Assembly: GCA_963924555.1 (NCBI GenBank)
Contig: OZ004591.1
Location: forward strand, 3,720,001-3,784,000
Direction of reading: 5' to 3'
Source: Crambe crambe
Taxonomy: Eukaryota > Porifera > Demospongiae > Poecilosclerida > Crambeidae
Length of the DNA stretch: 64,000 nucleotides
Below, piece after piece: positions 1 to 12,800 of this stretch (its first letter is position 1; each line of letters starts with the position of its first letter). The notes under the pieces are model-generated. The model saw nothing but the letters and a program-made list of their open reading frames with translations. It was not told the origin of the DNA and did no database searches. The translations under genes and the position numbers were made by a program.

Positions 1-72
1 AAAAAATTTTCAGCGCGCTTATGCGCGCAGATATCCAAGAACCCCCTTTCAAAATTCCTAGATCCGCCCCTG
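1..72. mobile_element. Terminal fragment of a DNA transposon (hAT-like end), cut by the window edge
   Basis: Read from the minus strand, the segment begins CAGGGGCGGATCTAGGAATT and runs off the window. CAGGGGCGGATC-type termini followed by a G-rich stretch are common ends of hAT-like elements in invertebrates. Only one end is visible, so family and length cannot be settled. Confidence 0.4.
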
Positions 73-818
73 TACATGCAACATGTAGCTGGAATCTTTA
101 TTGTTGATCTACTGGTATCATAACCTCATGGGTGTGTGTGATTGCCACATCATGTCCAGGGGTGTTAATGGAGTATTATTATAATTTACAATGAAAATTT
201 TTGTGGGGGAAGCTGGAAGTTTCCCTCAGTAGATAGAACCCTGTTGAAGGCATCTCCATTTCTCACTTTCCATTCAGTATTGCAGACATGACTTGGTTTC
301 CTTTGCTCATGAATGTACTAGGCTCTGTGGCTGTATATTATAACAGAGAGCTCATGGCTTCTCTGAGCTACTAAAATATACGAGGAAGCATTAGCTATGA
401 CAATTCGAGGTCTTAATAGACTTGGTACCATAGGTGGATATCTGCTGGCAATTGATGAAGGACTTGGAAAGATTAGCTAAAAAAGTTTAAATCAACTCTC
501 ATCATCAGTGGAAGAGAACTCCAGTCAAGACATGCATGAAGCATACTCTATTACAGCCTAGCTAGCTATGTATCTAGTCAGAAATGGCAAAAGGAACAAG
601 TATCAGTCTTCACATCTAACGCCCGCCGAGTAAGCTACACTGATGCAGCATGCTTTAGTTGTAAACAGGGTTGCGCAATAAACAAAATTAATAGCTATAA
701 AATACATGATAGCACAACTAGCTAGATACAATGAAAATCAGCAACTAATAAAATAATCGCACATAAAAATGGCTGTTTTTTAAATTTATACACACAGCTA
801 CTAAGTTAAGTTTGATAG
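73..818. other. 3' flank of the filamin gene, no gene seen
   Basis: This AT-rich spacer follows the filamin stop codon on the minus strand. I see no coding exon. A minus-strand AATAAA lies at 97-102, about 720 bp past the stop, and could be the polyadenylation signal, but nothing else supports it. Confidence 0.4.
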
Positions 819-3800
819 TTAGATAGTAAGAGTGAAGGGGCTATCTGGGACTTGCTCTCCATTCCACATCACTTCAATAGTGTAAATCCCGGACACTTGA
901 GGTAGATAGCTAGCCAACAAATTATGTTTCTTCACTGGATCTTCTCGTAAGTCCACTTGGAATTGTCCTTCTGGTCCAGTGATATTCACTGTTGTGCTTC
1001 CATATCCAGCCCCTTTGGTTTCAATGGTAAAAATACCTTCTTTTCCGACCATTCCTCCTTGCAGACCAGGTCCATAAACCTTCACATTCTCAGGCTTAGA
1101 GGATTGAAGCACATCAACTTCAAACGGTGTTCCTTCAATGATTGTTCCATTCCAACTCACTTGTACTAAATATCTCCCAAGATGCTCCAGGTGAAGTATG
1201 CAGTTGTAGTAGCCTTTCTCTGTTACCTGGTGAGACCCCATAGTCAAACCAATCTTGTTTGAATAAGCAGTGACTTCTAGTTTTCCACTTTTAGATAGGT
1301 GACTTTTGGGCTTGAAAGAAAACTGAAAAGCTTTTCCTTGTTCGGCAGATGTGGGAAATACGGGGGAGTCTTCAATTTGTATTACTTTTTCTGGTAAAGT
1401 GCATTCAATGTTGAAGGGACATCCTGGAATCTGCTTACCATTCCAGTAGAGTGAAATCTTGAAAGTGCCACTTTTCTTGACGAGATACTTAACCTCATAT
1501 TTGAGTGATGATGGTTCAATATGATTAATAACTGGATCTGAGGCAATTGAATCATTGTCATCAAAGTCAACAGTTAATTCTCCAGGCCCTGAATCGTCTG
1601 TATGAATTACAAAGTTGCTCCATGAACCTACCACTCCTCCTGCTATACCATCACCATCAACAGTACATTCCGTTGCATAAAATGACTCTGTGCTGTAGTT
1701 GAGCATGAAATGACCTCCACAGAGTTCTACTTCTTTGGGTTTTATCTTCACCATGCATTTTATAGTCAAAAGGTACTCCAGTTCGTGAGTTGGCACAAAA
1801 TCAAACGAGTATTGTCCTCCCAGCAGTTGACTAAGTTGTACTGGTATTTGCTGATTGGTAGAAGAAGTCTCCACGTTTGCAGACATGTTGGAGAGCTCTG
1901 TTCCTGCTGGAGAAGTGAGTCCAAACGAAATGTTTGAAGAAGGTTGAACAAAGTTGACATTGAAAGGACTACCAATTACGTCATATCCATTATATTTAAC
2001 AGAGATGGTAGTTGCACCAGCTTGTTTGGGAACAATAGTGCAGATGTAGGCTTTTTCTTCACTGTTGGACAAAATTTTAATGTCTGCAATACGTTCATCT
2101 CTGTCTTTGCAGTTTACTTCCAGTACGCCTTCATCCAAATGATTACAACCAGCAATGAATTTGTGTAGTACACCAACTTCAAGAGTTTCTCCTTCGAGAT
2201 CTACACCAACGATTCCACAGAAATTTAGAAAGAGAGGACTGCCTGGAATTTTTTCATCATTCATAAGAATATCAAGTCTACATGATCCCATAGTTATAGG
2301 TTTGAGATCACAAGCATAGATGCCATTCTCCACCATCCTAAGGTGTATATCAGCTCTACCCTGGCCACTGTGATCGATTTTAAGGATACCACGGCAAACA
2401 TTCTTAGCTTCAATATCAATAGTGACAGTATTTCCCAGAGGAAGAGGTTCATTGGGTTTATTCCAAATCTTAAGCTTCGTGATATCACCACTTGGTGTAC
2501 CAGGGATAAAAATGGAACTCTTTGTGACACCTTCCATAATTTCCTCCCCACTAGTATCAGATGCCTCTTCATCACCTTGCATAAACAAGACATCATATTC
2601 TGTTTGGTTATCTTCAGCTGCACCAGATTTGATAGAAGGTGCAGAAAGACGTTCAGGTGAGGGGTAATAGTACACGTAGAATGGACTAGATGGTACCTCC
2701 TCTTCATTCAACCTCACATTGATAACATAATGGTCAGATTCTGAAGGGTTAAATTTGATATCAAAAACTCCATCTGAATCTTGGTGGACACTGACTTCAT
2801 TTTCCCCAGTCCTCTCTCCATATACTTCAGTTTGAATATTGCCCTTCTTCTGAGCTTCAGACTGTGGCTTAATTTTCAATTTAAGTATCTTACCAAGTTC
2901 GATCTTGATTTCTTTTGGTCTAGTAAATTCAGGAGATGTTGGAGGTAGAGCCTCTACAAGTGGAATGGCTGCAATTTCCACAGGTTCATCTACAGGCATT
3001 TCAGAAATGAGCTCATCTATCAGTGAAATATCTTCTGAATCAGTCTTTTCTGCCACTAATATTGTGAATGGACTACCAGGAATGTTTTCACCAGACCACT
3101 TAACTTGAAAAGTATGTTCGCCTGGTATGTCTGGGATATAATTAACTCCAAAGGTGTGATTCTTGTTATCAGAAATATCAAATATGGGGGGATCGTGGCT
3201 GGAAAATGGTCGTGATACAGAGAGATGTAGTTCACCAGTGCCGGCTTCATTGGTGTCCACTGTGAATGTTATGGGTTCATCTACGACACTCGAGGTGGTG
3301 AGATCCCTCAGTTTGACATTTTCAGCTCTTGGCGGGCTTGGTACGAATCGAAGATTAAAGGGACTTCCTCTGATGCTCTCACCATTTAAAAGCAAATCTA
3401 CTGAACATGGTCCTACAGTGAATGGAGTGATGCTGCAAGAGAAGATGTCATCTCCCTTTTGGGAGAGTTTCATATCAGCTCTTCCCTCACCACTCTGATT
3501 GACCTTCAAAGTCCCATAGCCTGCTTTCGCTGTGTCTATGTCCACTTCTACCGTTGTACCAATTGGGATGGCTTCTTCCAGTTTGGTCAAGCACTCTGGA
3601 GTGACAAATACTTTGGCAGAATCAGACAGTCGTTCCGTTGCAGTGATTTTGAATGGTCCATGTTCAATGTCACTTCCACCTTTCTTGACACCGACCAGAT
3701 AGTCTCCAGCAACAGCAGGAGTGAAGTTTATTCCGTACGAACTTTCCAGTTGGTCATTGACTTCAAATTTGCAGGGACCTTCTGGTCCGCTCACATTGAC

Positions 3801-6800
3801 TTCCATGTTGTCGAGAGTCATGGTGCCGTCTCGTGGAATGAGAAGACATGCAGGCTGTTTGCACTCAATGTCACTGGGGAGATCTCCTTTAGGATGTTTA
3901 AACTCTGGGGAAAGATGGACATAGTCCACTGCCTTGATCAGAAAAGGACTACCACTGACACCACTGTTATTCAAGAGCAAACTGAAGATGTAGTCATCTG
4001 CAACTGTAGGAGTGAATCTGACAGAGCATTTAGTACCTTCTCTTTCAATGACTGCACGATTTTCACTCTTCGTACTTTTCGGTTTCACCGAGGCTTGGAC
4101 GAATTTAGCTCCTTCATGCTTTCCTACGTTGAGAACATCGACTTCCACTGGTCGACCGACTGGGATAATGTTGGTATAGGGCCCGAGGTTGCTCTTGACT
4201 ACAGGTTCTCTCTTTCCTACATTGATCTGTACTGGTGAGTCAGGGATCTTCTTGTTGACCCAAGTGACGGCAAACTTGTGGACTCCGACTATTTCTGGCA
4301 CATGCTGAACAGTGTGGGTTCCATCCTTGTTGTCGACGACTGAGAGTGTTCCCTTTTTCCCTCTCTTTGGAGGAGTGACCTTCACCTTCAGTTGAGAGAT
4401 GCCTGCATTGGTCGTGTCCACAATGAAACTGGAAGGTTCTAGTAGATATGCTTCTACTGGAACTTCACGCACCACTACTGCCTGAGGATTCGGTGGAGAT
4501 GCATAACGGATGTAAATAGGACTGTTCATGATTTCTCTCATCTTGGAATAAACGAGGAGGGAATACAGACCCGGGACTTTTGGTTGGAAGAAGAAACTGT
4601 ACCTGTTCTTTGCAAGCTTCTTGACTTTGGTCTTTCTGAGACGAATACCAGTGTCTTCGTTGAAGACAAGACAGTGGACGTCACTTGCTTTTGCGACGAT
4701 GCCCAAGTTGTAGGTGATGTCCTTGCCATTGGGAAAGAGAGGGATAGGCTCTACTTGGAACGAAAGAGGAGACTTGGGGATCTCCTCACCAGACCATGCC
4801 AACTTCACAGTGTGTTCACCATGAACGTTGGGAATGTAGGTGACGTCGATGATGTGCTTGTCCAAGGGATCAGGTCTGGCTTCGATGACTGGTTTGCCTC
4901 TGGGTGACTTGCCAGTGATACTGATCTTCCCATTACCAGCGAGTCTGGTGTCAACCTTGAAGAATATCCTATTTCCCATGTAAAAGGACGAAGGGTGATC
5001 CTCGAGCCCCACTATCTCGCATTTGGAGGCGATCGGTGAAGGAGTCTTGTACTCCACTGACAGTGGCGTATTTGGTACTTGCTTCCCATTGAGTTTAGCA
5101 TCGACTGCATAGTCACCAGCCACCGGTGTCGTAAAGAGCACTTCAAAGGTATCTTCTTTCACCATCACTGTTTGGACAGGAACTCTTCCTCCAGTTCTGG
5201 TATCAGTAGCGGTGGCAATTAGAGTACTGCTCACCTGCTTGATCAATGGAGCTTTGACTGCAAGAACGATTTTCTGATCAGTTGTGGTGGAGACACTTCC
5301 ACTTGCAGGAAAGTCTATGTTGATCCTCTTTCCTGTACGGTCCATCAAATAGAGTTTGGTGATGATCTGCTGGTCTATGACGTCTCTCACTTCCAGTTTG
5401 AAGGGACTGTGAGGAACTGGCTTTTCCGACCACAGTACTTGGAGAGAATACTTATCCACTGTGTTTGGAGTGAAGGTTACGTCGTACATTCCATCTGTGC
5501 TAGTGGTCCAGTTGACATCCCCTCTTTCCTTCTTCTTAGAATCGAGAGCTTTCACTTGTAACCGTCCATCACCGGCTTCCCTGGCATCCACCACAAACTT
5601 GAACTCTTCTCCCTTGAAGCAGTAGTTGTCCAGATCCAATATTTTGCAGGCCTCCGGTTTGATCGGCCTCCCATACTTGATGACAAAAGGGCTGGAAGGC
5701 AACTCTTTGTCTTTGGCATACACGTGTATGAAGTACAACCCTGGAATTTTCGGACTAAAGCTGATCTTGTACTTTCCTTTTTGTACCTTGCTGATCTTTC
5801 CTTTCACTAGCGTGCCCGTATCGTCGCACACTATCTTCACTTTGAGGTCACCTTGCTTACAGTCAGAATCGAACTCCAGCCCCACTGGCTTTCCATGGTA
5901 GAAAAGTTCTACCTTGTTCATTTCTATGGAATAGAATTCGACAGTAGATCCTGGCACAGGTTCCCCTGCCCAAGTGAAGTCCAGGTGGTGGTAACCCTGC
6001 GAATAAGGAGTGTACTCCACTTCATATAAGGTCTTTTCTCCAGTCCTAAGGTGAGTGTTGAGGACAGACCTGTCGTCGTCATCCACAGGGCGACGTGCAG
6101 TTACTTCCAGATTACCTGGTCCTGCTTCGCTTGTTTCCACCAGGAGAGAAATCTGTTTTCCAACTTCACACATACTGGAGAGATCGTCGCGACCGATTAT
6201 CTCACATTTGGATGGGTCAGACTTGGGCATGACGTAATTGACGATGAAGGGTGTGTGCGGTACGTCGACGTCATTCAGTTTCACGTTCACAGTGTACCTG
6301 TCAGGTTGGGTTGGATTGAAGCGAACGATGAAGGTCTCATCGGGAAGCTTACTGACATTAATCGTTCCTTTGCCAGTCTTTTCTCCTTCGACAGTTGCTA
6401 TAAGTTTTCCATTTCTTTGCTCGTCATTCTCTGGTCTGACTTTGACGTGAAGAGCCCGACCGATGAACTGAGTGAAATTCTGGATGGAAGTATCTTGGGG
6501 AACTACCTCTTCAACATCTTCATCTACCATTTCACTGAACAAAATGGGTTGTTCCTCCATCCTTACCATATCCACTTCTTCAACAACGAGACCAGATCCG
6601 GGGATCAAGGCAGCTTCATCTTCGATTGGCACCGGCACATCCTTCTCTCGCAGATCCACTTTAAAAGGAGAATTCTTCAACTCTCTGTCGTTCAACTTGG
6701 CATGGATGTAGTAGAGGTCTGGTTCTTTTGGCCTGATCTTGAAAGTGTACTTTTTGGAACCTGGACTAGTTTCTAACACTTCGACGGGAATCTCTCCACA

Positions 6801-9800
6801 CTGGTCTCCTCGACACACTGCAGTCAGTTTCCCAGCCTCTTCCTCGCTCAGATCCAGTTCTACGTCTCCACTCAGTGGCAGTTCAAAGTCTGGCAGAGAA
6901 AAGAGGTTATCAGAAAGCTTGTCTACCTCGACCTCTTCAGTGACTGGTACTAAGGCAGGAGTGATTTCTTGAGCTGGATAGTAGTACACGTAGAATGGAC
7001 TGGACGGCACCTTTTCTCCATTCAACTCCACATCGATGACATAGTGGTCAGATTCTGATGGGTTGAATTTCACCTCGAATACTCCTTCTGAATCTTTCCT
7101 GACACTGACCTCACCTTCTCCAGTTTTCTCACCACGTACTCTGGCCGTCATGGTGCCATTTTTCTGTGCTTCGTTTTGTGGTCTTACCTTCAGTTTGAGT
7201 ACTTTCCCAACTTCTATCTTTATTTCCTCGGGTCTCTCGAGTTCAGGAGATGATGGAGGTAGAGCCTCTACAAGTGAGAAGGCTGCGACGTCAACAGGTT
7301 CATCGATGAGTCCTGCTTCAGAAATCATCTCCTCTATCAGAGAGAGATCCTTCTCTTCTTCTGTAACAGGTACCGTGAACGGGCTGCCTGGTATTTCTTC
7401 GTCTGCCCACTTGACATGAAATGTGTGATCTCCCGGAACATTTGGTGTGTATTCCACTCCAAATGTTCTGTCTTTGTGATCCACGATGTGGAATCTTGGT
7501 TCTGGCTCATCTGGCTTCGTGCTTGGTACTGATACGCTGAAGTGGAGTTCACCAGTGCCGGCTTCGTTGGTGTCCACTGTGAACGTTATGGGTTCATCTA
7601 CGACACTCGAGGTGGTGAGATCCCTCAGTTTGACATTTTCAGTGATGGGTGGACTTGGTATGAATTGAAGATTAAAGGGACTTCCTCTGATACTCTCTCC
7701 ATTTAAAAGCAAATCTACTGAACATGGTCCTACTGTGAACGGAGTGATGCTGCAAGAGAAGATGTCGTCTCCCTTTTGAGAGAGTTTCATATCAGCTCTT
7801 CCCTCGCCACTCTGATTGACCTTCAGAGTCCCATAGCCTGCTTTCGCTGTGTCTATGTCCACTTCTACCGTTGTGCCAATTGGGATGGCTTCTTCCAGTT
7901 TGGTCAAGCACTCTGGAACGACAAATACTTTTGCAGAATCAGACAGTCGTTCCGTTGCAGTGATTTTGAATGGTCCGTGTTCAATGTCGCTTCCACCTTT
8001 CTTGACACCGACCAGATAGTCTCCAGCAACAGCAGGAGTGAAGTTTATTCCGTAAGAACTTTCCAGCTGGTCATTGACTTCAAATTTGCAGGGACCTTCT
8101 GGTCCGCTCACATTGACTTCCATGTTGTCGAGAGTCATGGTGCCGTCTCGTGGAATGAGAAGACATGCAGGCTGTTTGCACTCGATGTCACTGGGGAGAT
8201 CTCCTTTAGGATGTTTAAACTCCGGGGAAAGATGGACATAGTCCACTGCCTTGATCAGAAAAGGACTACCACTGACACCACTGTTATTCAAGAGCAAACT
8301 GAAGATGTAGTCATCTGCAACTGTAGGAGTGAATCTGACAGAGCATTTAGTATCTCCTCTTTCGATGACTGCACGATTTTCACTCTTCGTACTTTTCGGT
8401 TTCACCGAGGCTTGGACGAATTTAGCTCCTTCATGCTTTCCTACGTTGAGAACATCGACTTCCACTGGTCGACCGACTGGGATAATGTTGGTATAGGGCC
8501 CGAGGTTGCTCTTGACTACAGGTTCTCTCTTTCCTACATTGATCTGTACTGGTGAGTCAGGGATCTTCTTGTTGACCCAAGTGACGGCAAACTTGTGGAC
8601 TCCGACTATTTCTGGCACATGCTGAACAGTGTGGGTTCCATCCTTGTTGTCGACGACTGAGAGTGTTCCCTTTTTCCCTCTCTTTGGAGGAGTGACCTTC
8701 ACCTTCAGTTGAGAGATGCCTGCATTGGTCGTGTCCACAATGAAACTGGAAGGTTCTAGTAGATATGCTTCTACTGGAACTTCACGCACCACTACTGCCT
8801 GAGGATTCGGTGGAGATGCATAACGGATGTAAATAGGACTGTTCATGATTTCTCTCATCTTGGAATAAACGAGGAGGGAATACAGACCCGGGACTTTTGG
8901 TTGGAAGAAGAAACTGTACCTGTTCTTTGCAAGCTTCTTGACTTTGGTCTTTCTGAGACGAATACCAGTGTCTTCGTTGAAGACAAGACAGTGGACGTCA
9001 CTTGCTTTTGCGACGATGTCCAAGTTGTAGGTGATGTCCTTGCCATTGGGAAAGAGAGGGATGGGTTCTACTTGGAACGAAAGAGGAGACTTGGGGATCT
9101 CCTCACCAGACCATGCCAACTTCACAGTGTGTTCACCATGAACGTTGGGAATGTAGGTGACGTCGATGATGTGCTTGTCCAAGGGATCAGGTCTGGCTTC
9201 GATGACTGGTTTGCCTCTGGGTGACTTGCCAGTGATACTGATCTTCCCATTACCAGCGAGTCTGGTGTCAACCTTGAAGAATATCCTATTTCCCATGTAA
9301 AAGGACGAAGGGTGATCCTCGAGCCCCACTATCTCGCATTTGGAGGCGATCGGTGAAGGAGTCTTGTACTCCACTGCAAGTGGCGTGTTTGGCACTTGCT
9401 TCCCATTGAGTTTAGCATCGACTGCATAGTCACCAGCCACCGGTGTCGTAAAGAGCACTTCAAAGGTATTTTCTTTCACCATCACTGTTTGGACAGGAAC
9501 TCTTCCTCCAGTTCTGGTATCAGTAGCGGTGGCAATTAGAGTACTGCTCACCTGCTTGATCAATGGAGCTTTGACTGCAAGAACGATTTTCTGATCAGTT
9601 GTGGTGGAGACACTTCCACTTGCAGGAAAGTCTATGTTGATCCTCTTTCCTGTACGGTCCATCAAATAGAGTTTGGTGATGATCTGCTGGTCTATGACGT
9701 CTCTCACTTCCAGTTTGAAGGGACTGTGAGGAACTGGCTTTTCCGACCACAGTACTTGGAGAGAATACTTATCCACTGTGTTTGGAGTGAAGGTTACGTC

Positions 9801-12800
9801 GTACATTCCATCTGTGCTAGTGGTCCAGTTGACATCCCCTCTTTCCTTCTTCTTAGAATCGAGAGCTTTCACTTGTAACCGTCCATCACCGGCTTCCCTG
9901 GCATCCACCACAAACTTGAACTCTTCTCCCTTGAAGCAGTAGTTGTCCAGATCCAATATTTTGCAGGCCTCCGGTTTGATCGGCCTCCCATACTTGATGA
10001 CAAAAGGGCTGGAAGGCAACTCTTTGTCTTTGGCATACATGTGTACGAAGTACAACCCTGGAATTTTCGGACTAAAGCTGATCTTGTACTTTCCTTTCTG
10101 TACCTTGCTGATCTTTCCTTTCACTAGCGTGCCCGTATCGTCGCACACTATCTTCACTTTGAGGTCACCTTGCTTACAGTCAGAATCGAACTCCAGCCCC
10201 ACTGGCTTTCCATGGTAGAAAAGTTCTACCTTGTTCATTTCTATGGAATAGAATTCGACAGTAGATCCTGGCACAGGTTCCCCTGCCCAAGTGAAGTCCA
10301 GGTGGTGGTAACCCTGCGAATAAGGAGTGTACTCCACTTCATATAAGGTCTTTTCTCCAGTCCTAAGGTGAGTGTTGAGGACAGACCTGTCGTCGTCATC
10401 CACAGGGCGACGTGCAGTTACTTCCAGATTACCTGGTCCTGCTTCGCTTGTTTCCACCAGGAGAGAAATCTGTTTTCCAACTTCACACATACTGGAGAGA
10501 TCGTCGCGACCGATTATCTCACATTTGGATGGGTCAGACTTGGGCATGACGTAATTGACGATGAAGGGTGTGTGCGGTACGTCGACGTCATTCAGTTTCA
10601 CGTTCACAGTGTACCTGTCAGGTTGGGTTGGATTGAAGCGAACGATGAAGGTCTCATCGGGAAGCTTACTGACATTAATCGTTCCTTTGCCAGTCTTTTC
10701 TCCTTCGACAGTTGCTATAAGTTTTCCATTTCTTTGCTCGTCATTCTCTGGTCTGACTTTGACGTGAAGAGCCCGACCGATGAACTGAGTGAAATTCTGG
10801 ATGGAAGTATCTTGGGGAACTACCTCTTCAACATCTTCATCTACCATTTCACTGAACAAAATGGGTTGTTCCTCCATCCTTACCATATCCACTTCTTCAA
10901 CAACGAGACCAGATTCGGGGATCAAGGCAGCTTCATCTTCGATTGGCACCGGCACATCCTTCTCTCGCAGATCCACTTTAAAAGGAGAATTCTTCAACTC
11001 TCTGTCGTTCAACTTGGCATGGATGTAGTAGAGGTCTGGTTCTTTTGGCCTGATCTTGAAAGTGTACTTTTTGGAACCTGGACTAGTTTCTAACACTTCG
11101 ACGGGAATCTCTCCACACTGGTCTCCTCGACACACTGCAGTCAGTTTCCCAGCCTCTTCCTCGCTCAGATCCAGTTCTACGTCTCCACTCAGTGGCAGTT
11201 CAAAGTCTGGCAGAGAAAAGAGGTTATCAGAAAGCTTGTCTACCTCGACCTCTTCAGTGACTGGTACTAAGGCAGGAGTGATTTCTTGAGCTGGATAGTA
11301 GTACACGTAGAATGGACTGGACGGCACCTTTTCTCCATTCAACTCCACATCGATGACATAGTGGTCAGATTCTGATGGGTTGAATTTCACCTCGAATACT
11401 CCTTCTGAATCTTTCCTGACACTGACCTCACCTTCTCCAGTTTTCTCACCACGTACTCTGGCCGTCATGGTGCCATTTTTCTGTGCTTCGTTTTGTGGTC
11501 TTACCTTCAGTTTGAGTACTTTCCCAACTTCTATCTTTATTTCCTCGGGTCTCTCGAGTTCAGGAGATGATGGAGGTAGAGCCTCTACAAGTGAGAAGGC
11601 TGCGACGTCAACAGGTTCATCGATGAGTCCTGCTTCAGAAATCATCTCCTCTATCAGAGAGAGATCCTTCTCTTCTTCTGTAACAGGTACCGTGAACGGG
11701 CTGCCTGGTATTTCTTCGTCTGCCCACTTGACATGAAATGTGTGATCTCCCGGAACATTTGGTGTGTATTCCACTCCAAATGTTCTGTCTTTGTGATCCA
11801 CGATGTGGAATCTTGGTTCTGGCTCATCTGGCTTCGTGCTTGGTACTGATACGCTGAAGTGGAGTTCACCAGTGCCGGCTTCGTTGGTGTCCACTGTGAA
11901 CGTTATGGGTTCATCTACGACACTCGAGGTGGTGAGATCCCTCAGTTTGACATTTTCAGTGATGGGTGGACTTGGTATGAATTGAAGATTAAAGGGACTT
12001 CCTCTGATACTCTCTCCATTTAAAAGCAAATCTACTGAACATGGTCCTACTGTGAACGGAGTGATGCTGCAAGAGAAGATGTCGTCTCCCTTTTGAGAGA
12101 GTTTCATATCAGCTCTTCCCTCGCCACTCTGATTGACCTTCAGAGTCCCATAGCCTGCTTTCGCTGTGTCTATGTCCACTTCTACCGTTGTGCCAATTGG
12201 GATGGCTTCTTCCAGTTTGGTCAAGCACTCTGGAACGACAAATACTTTTGCAGAATCAGACAGTCGTTCCGTTGCAGTGATTTTGAATGGTCCGTGTTCA
12301 ATGTCGCTTCCACCTTTCTTGACACCGACCAGATAGTCTCCAGCAACAGCAGGAGTGAAGTTTATTCCGTAAGAACTTTCCAGCTGGTCATTGACTTCAA
12401 ATTTGCAGGGACCTTCTGGTCCGCTCACATTGACTTCCATGTTGTCGAGAGTCATGGTGCCGTCTCGTGGAATGAGAAGACATGCAGGCTGTTTGCACTC
12501 GATGTCACTGGGGAGATCTCCTTTAGGATGTTTAAACTCCGGGGAAAGATGGACATAGTCCACTGCCTTGATCAGAAAAGGACTACCACTGACACCACTG
12601 TTATTCAAGAGCAAACTGAAGATGTAGTCATCTGCAACTGTAGGAGTGAATCTGACAGAGCATTTAGTATCTCCTCTTTCGATGACTGCACGATTTTCAC
12701 TCTTCGTACTTTTCGGTTTCACCGAGGCTTGGACGAATTTAGCTCCTTCATGCTTTCCTACGTTGAGAACATCGACTTCCACTGGTCGACCGACTGGGAT

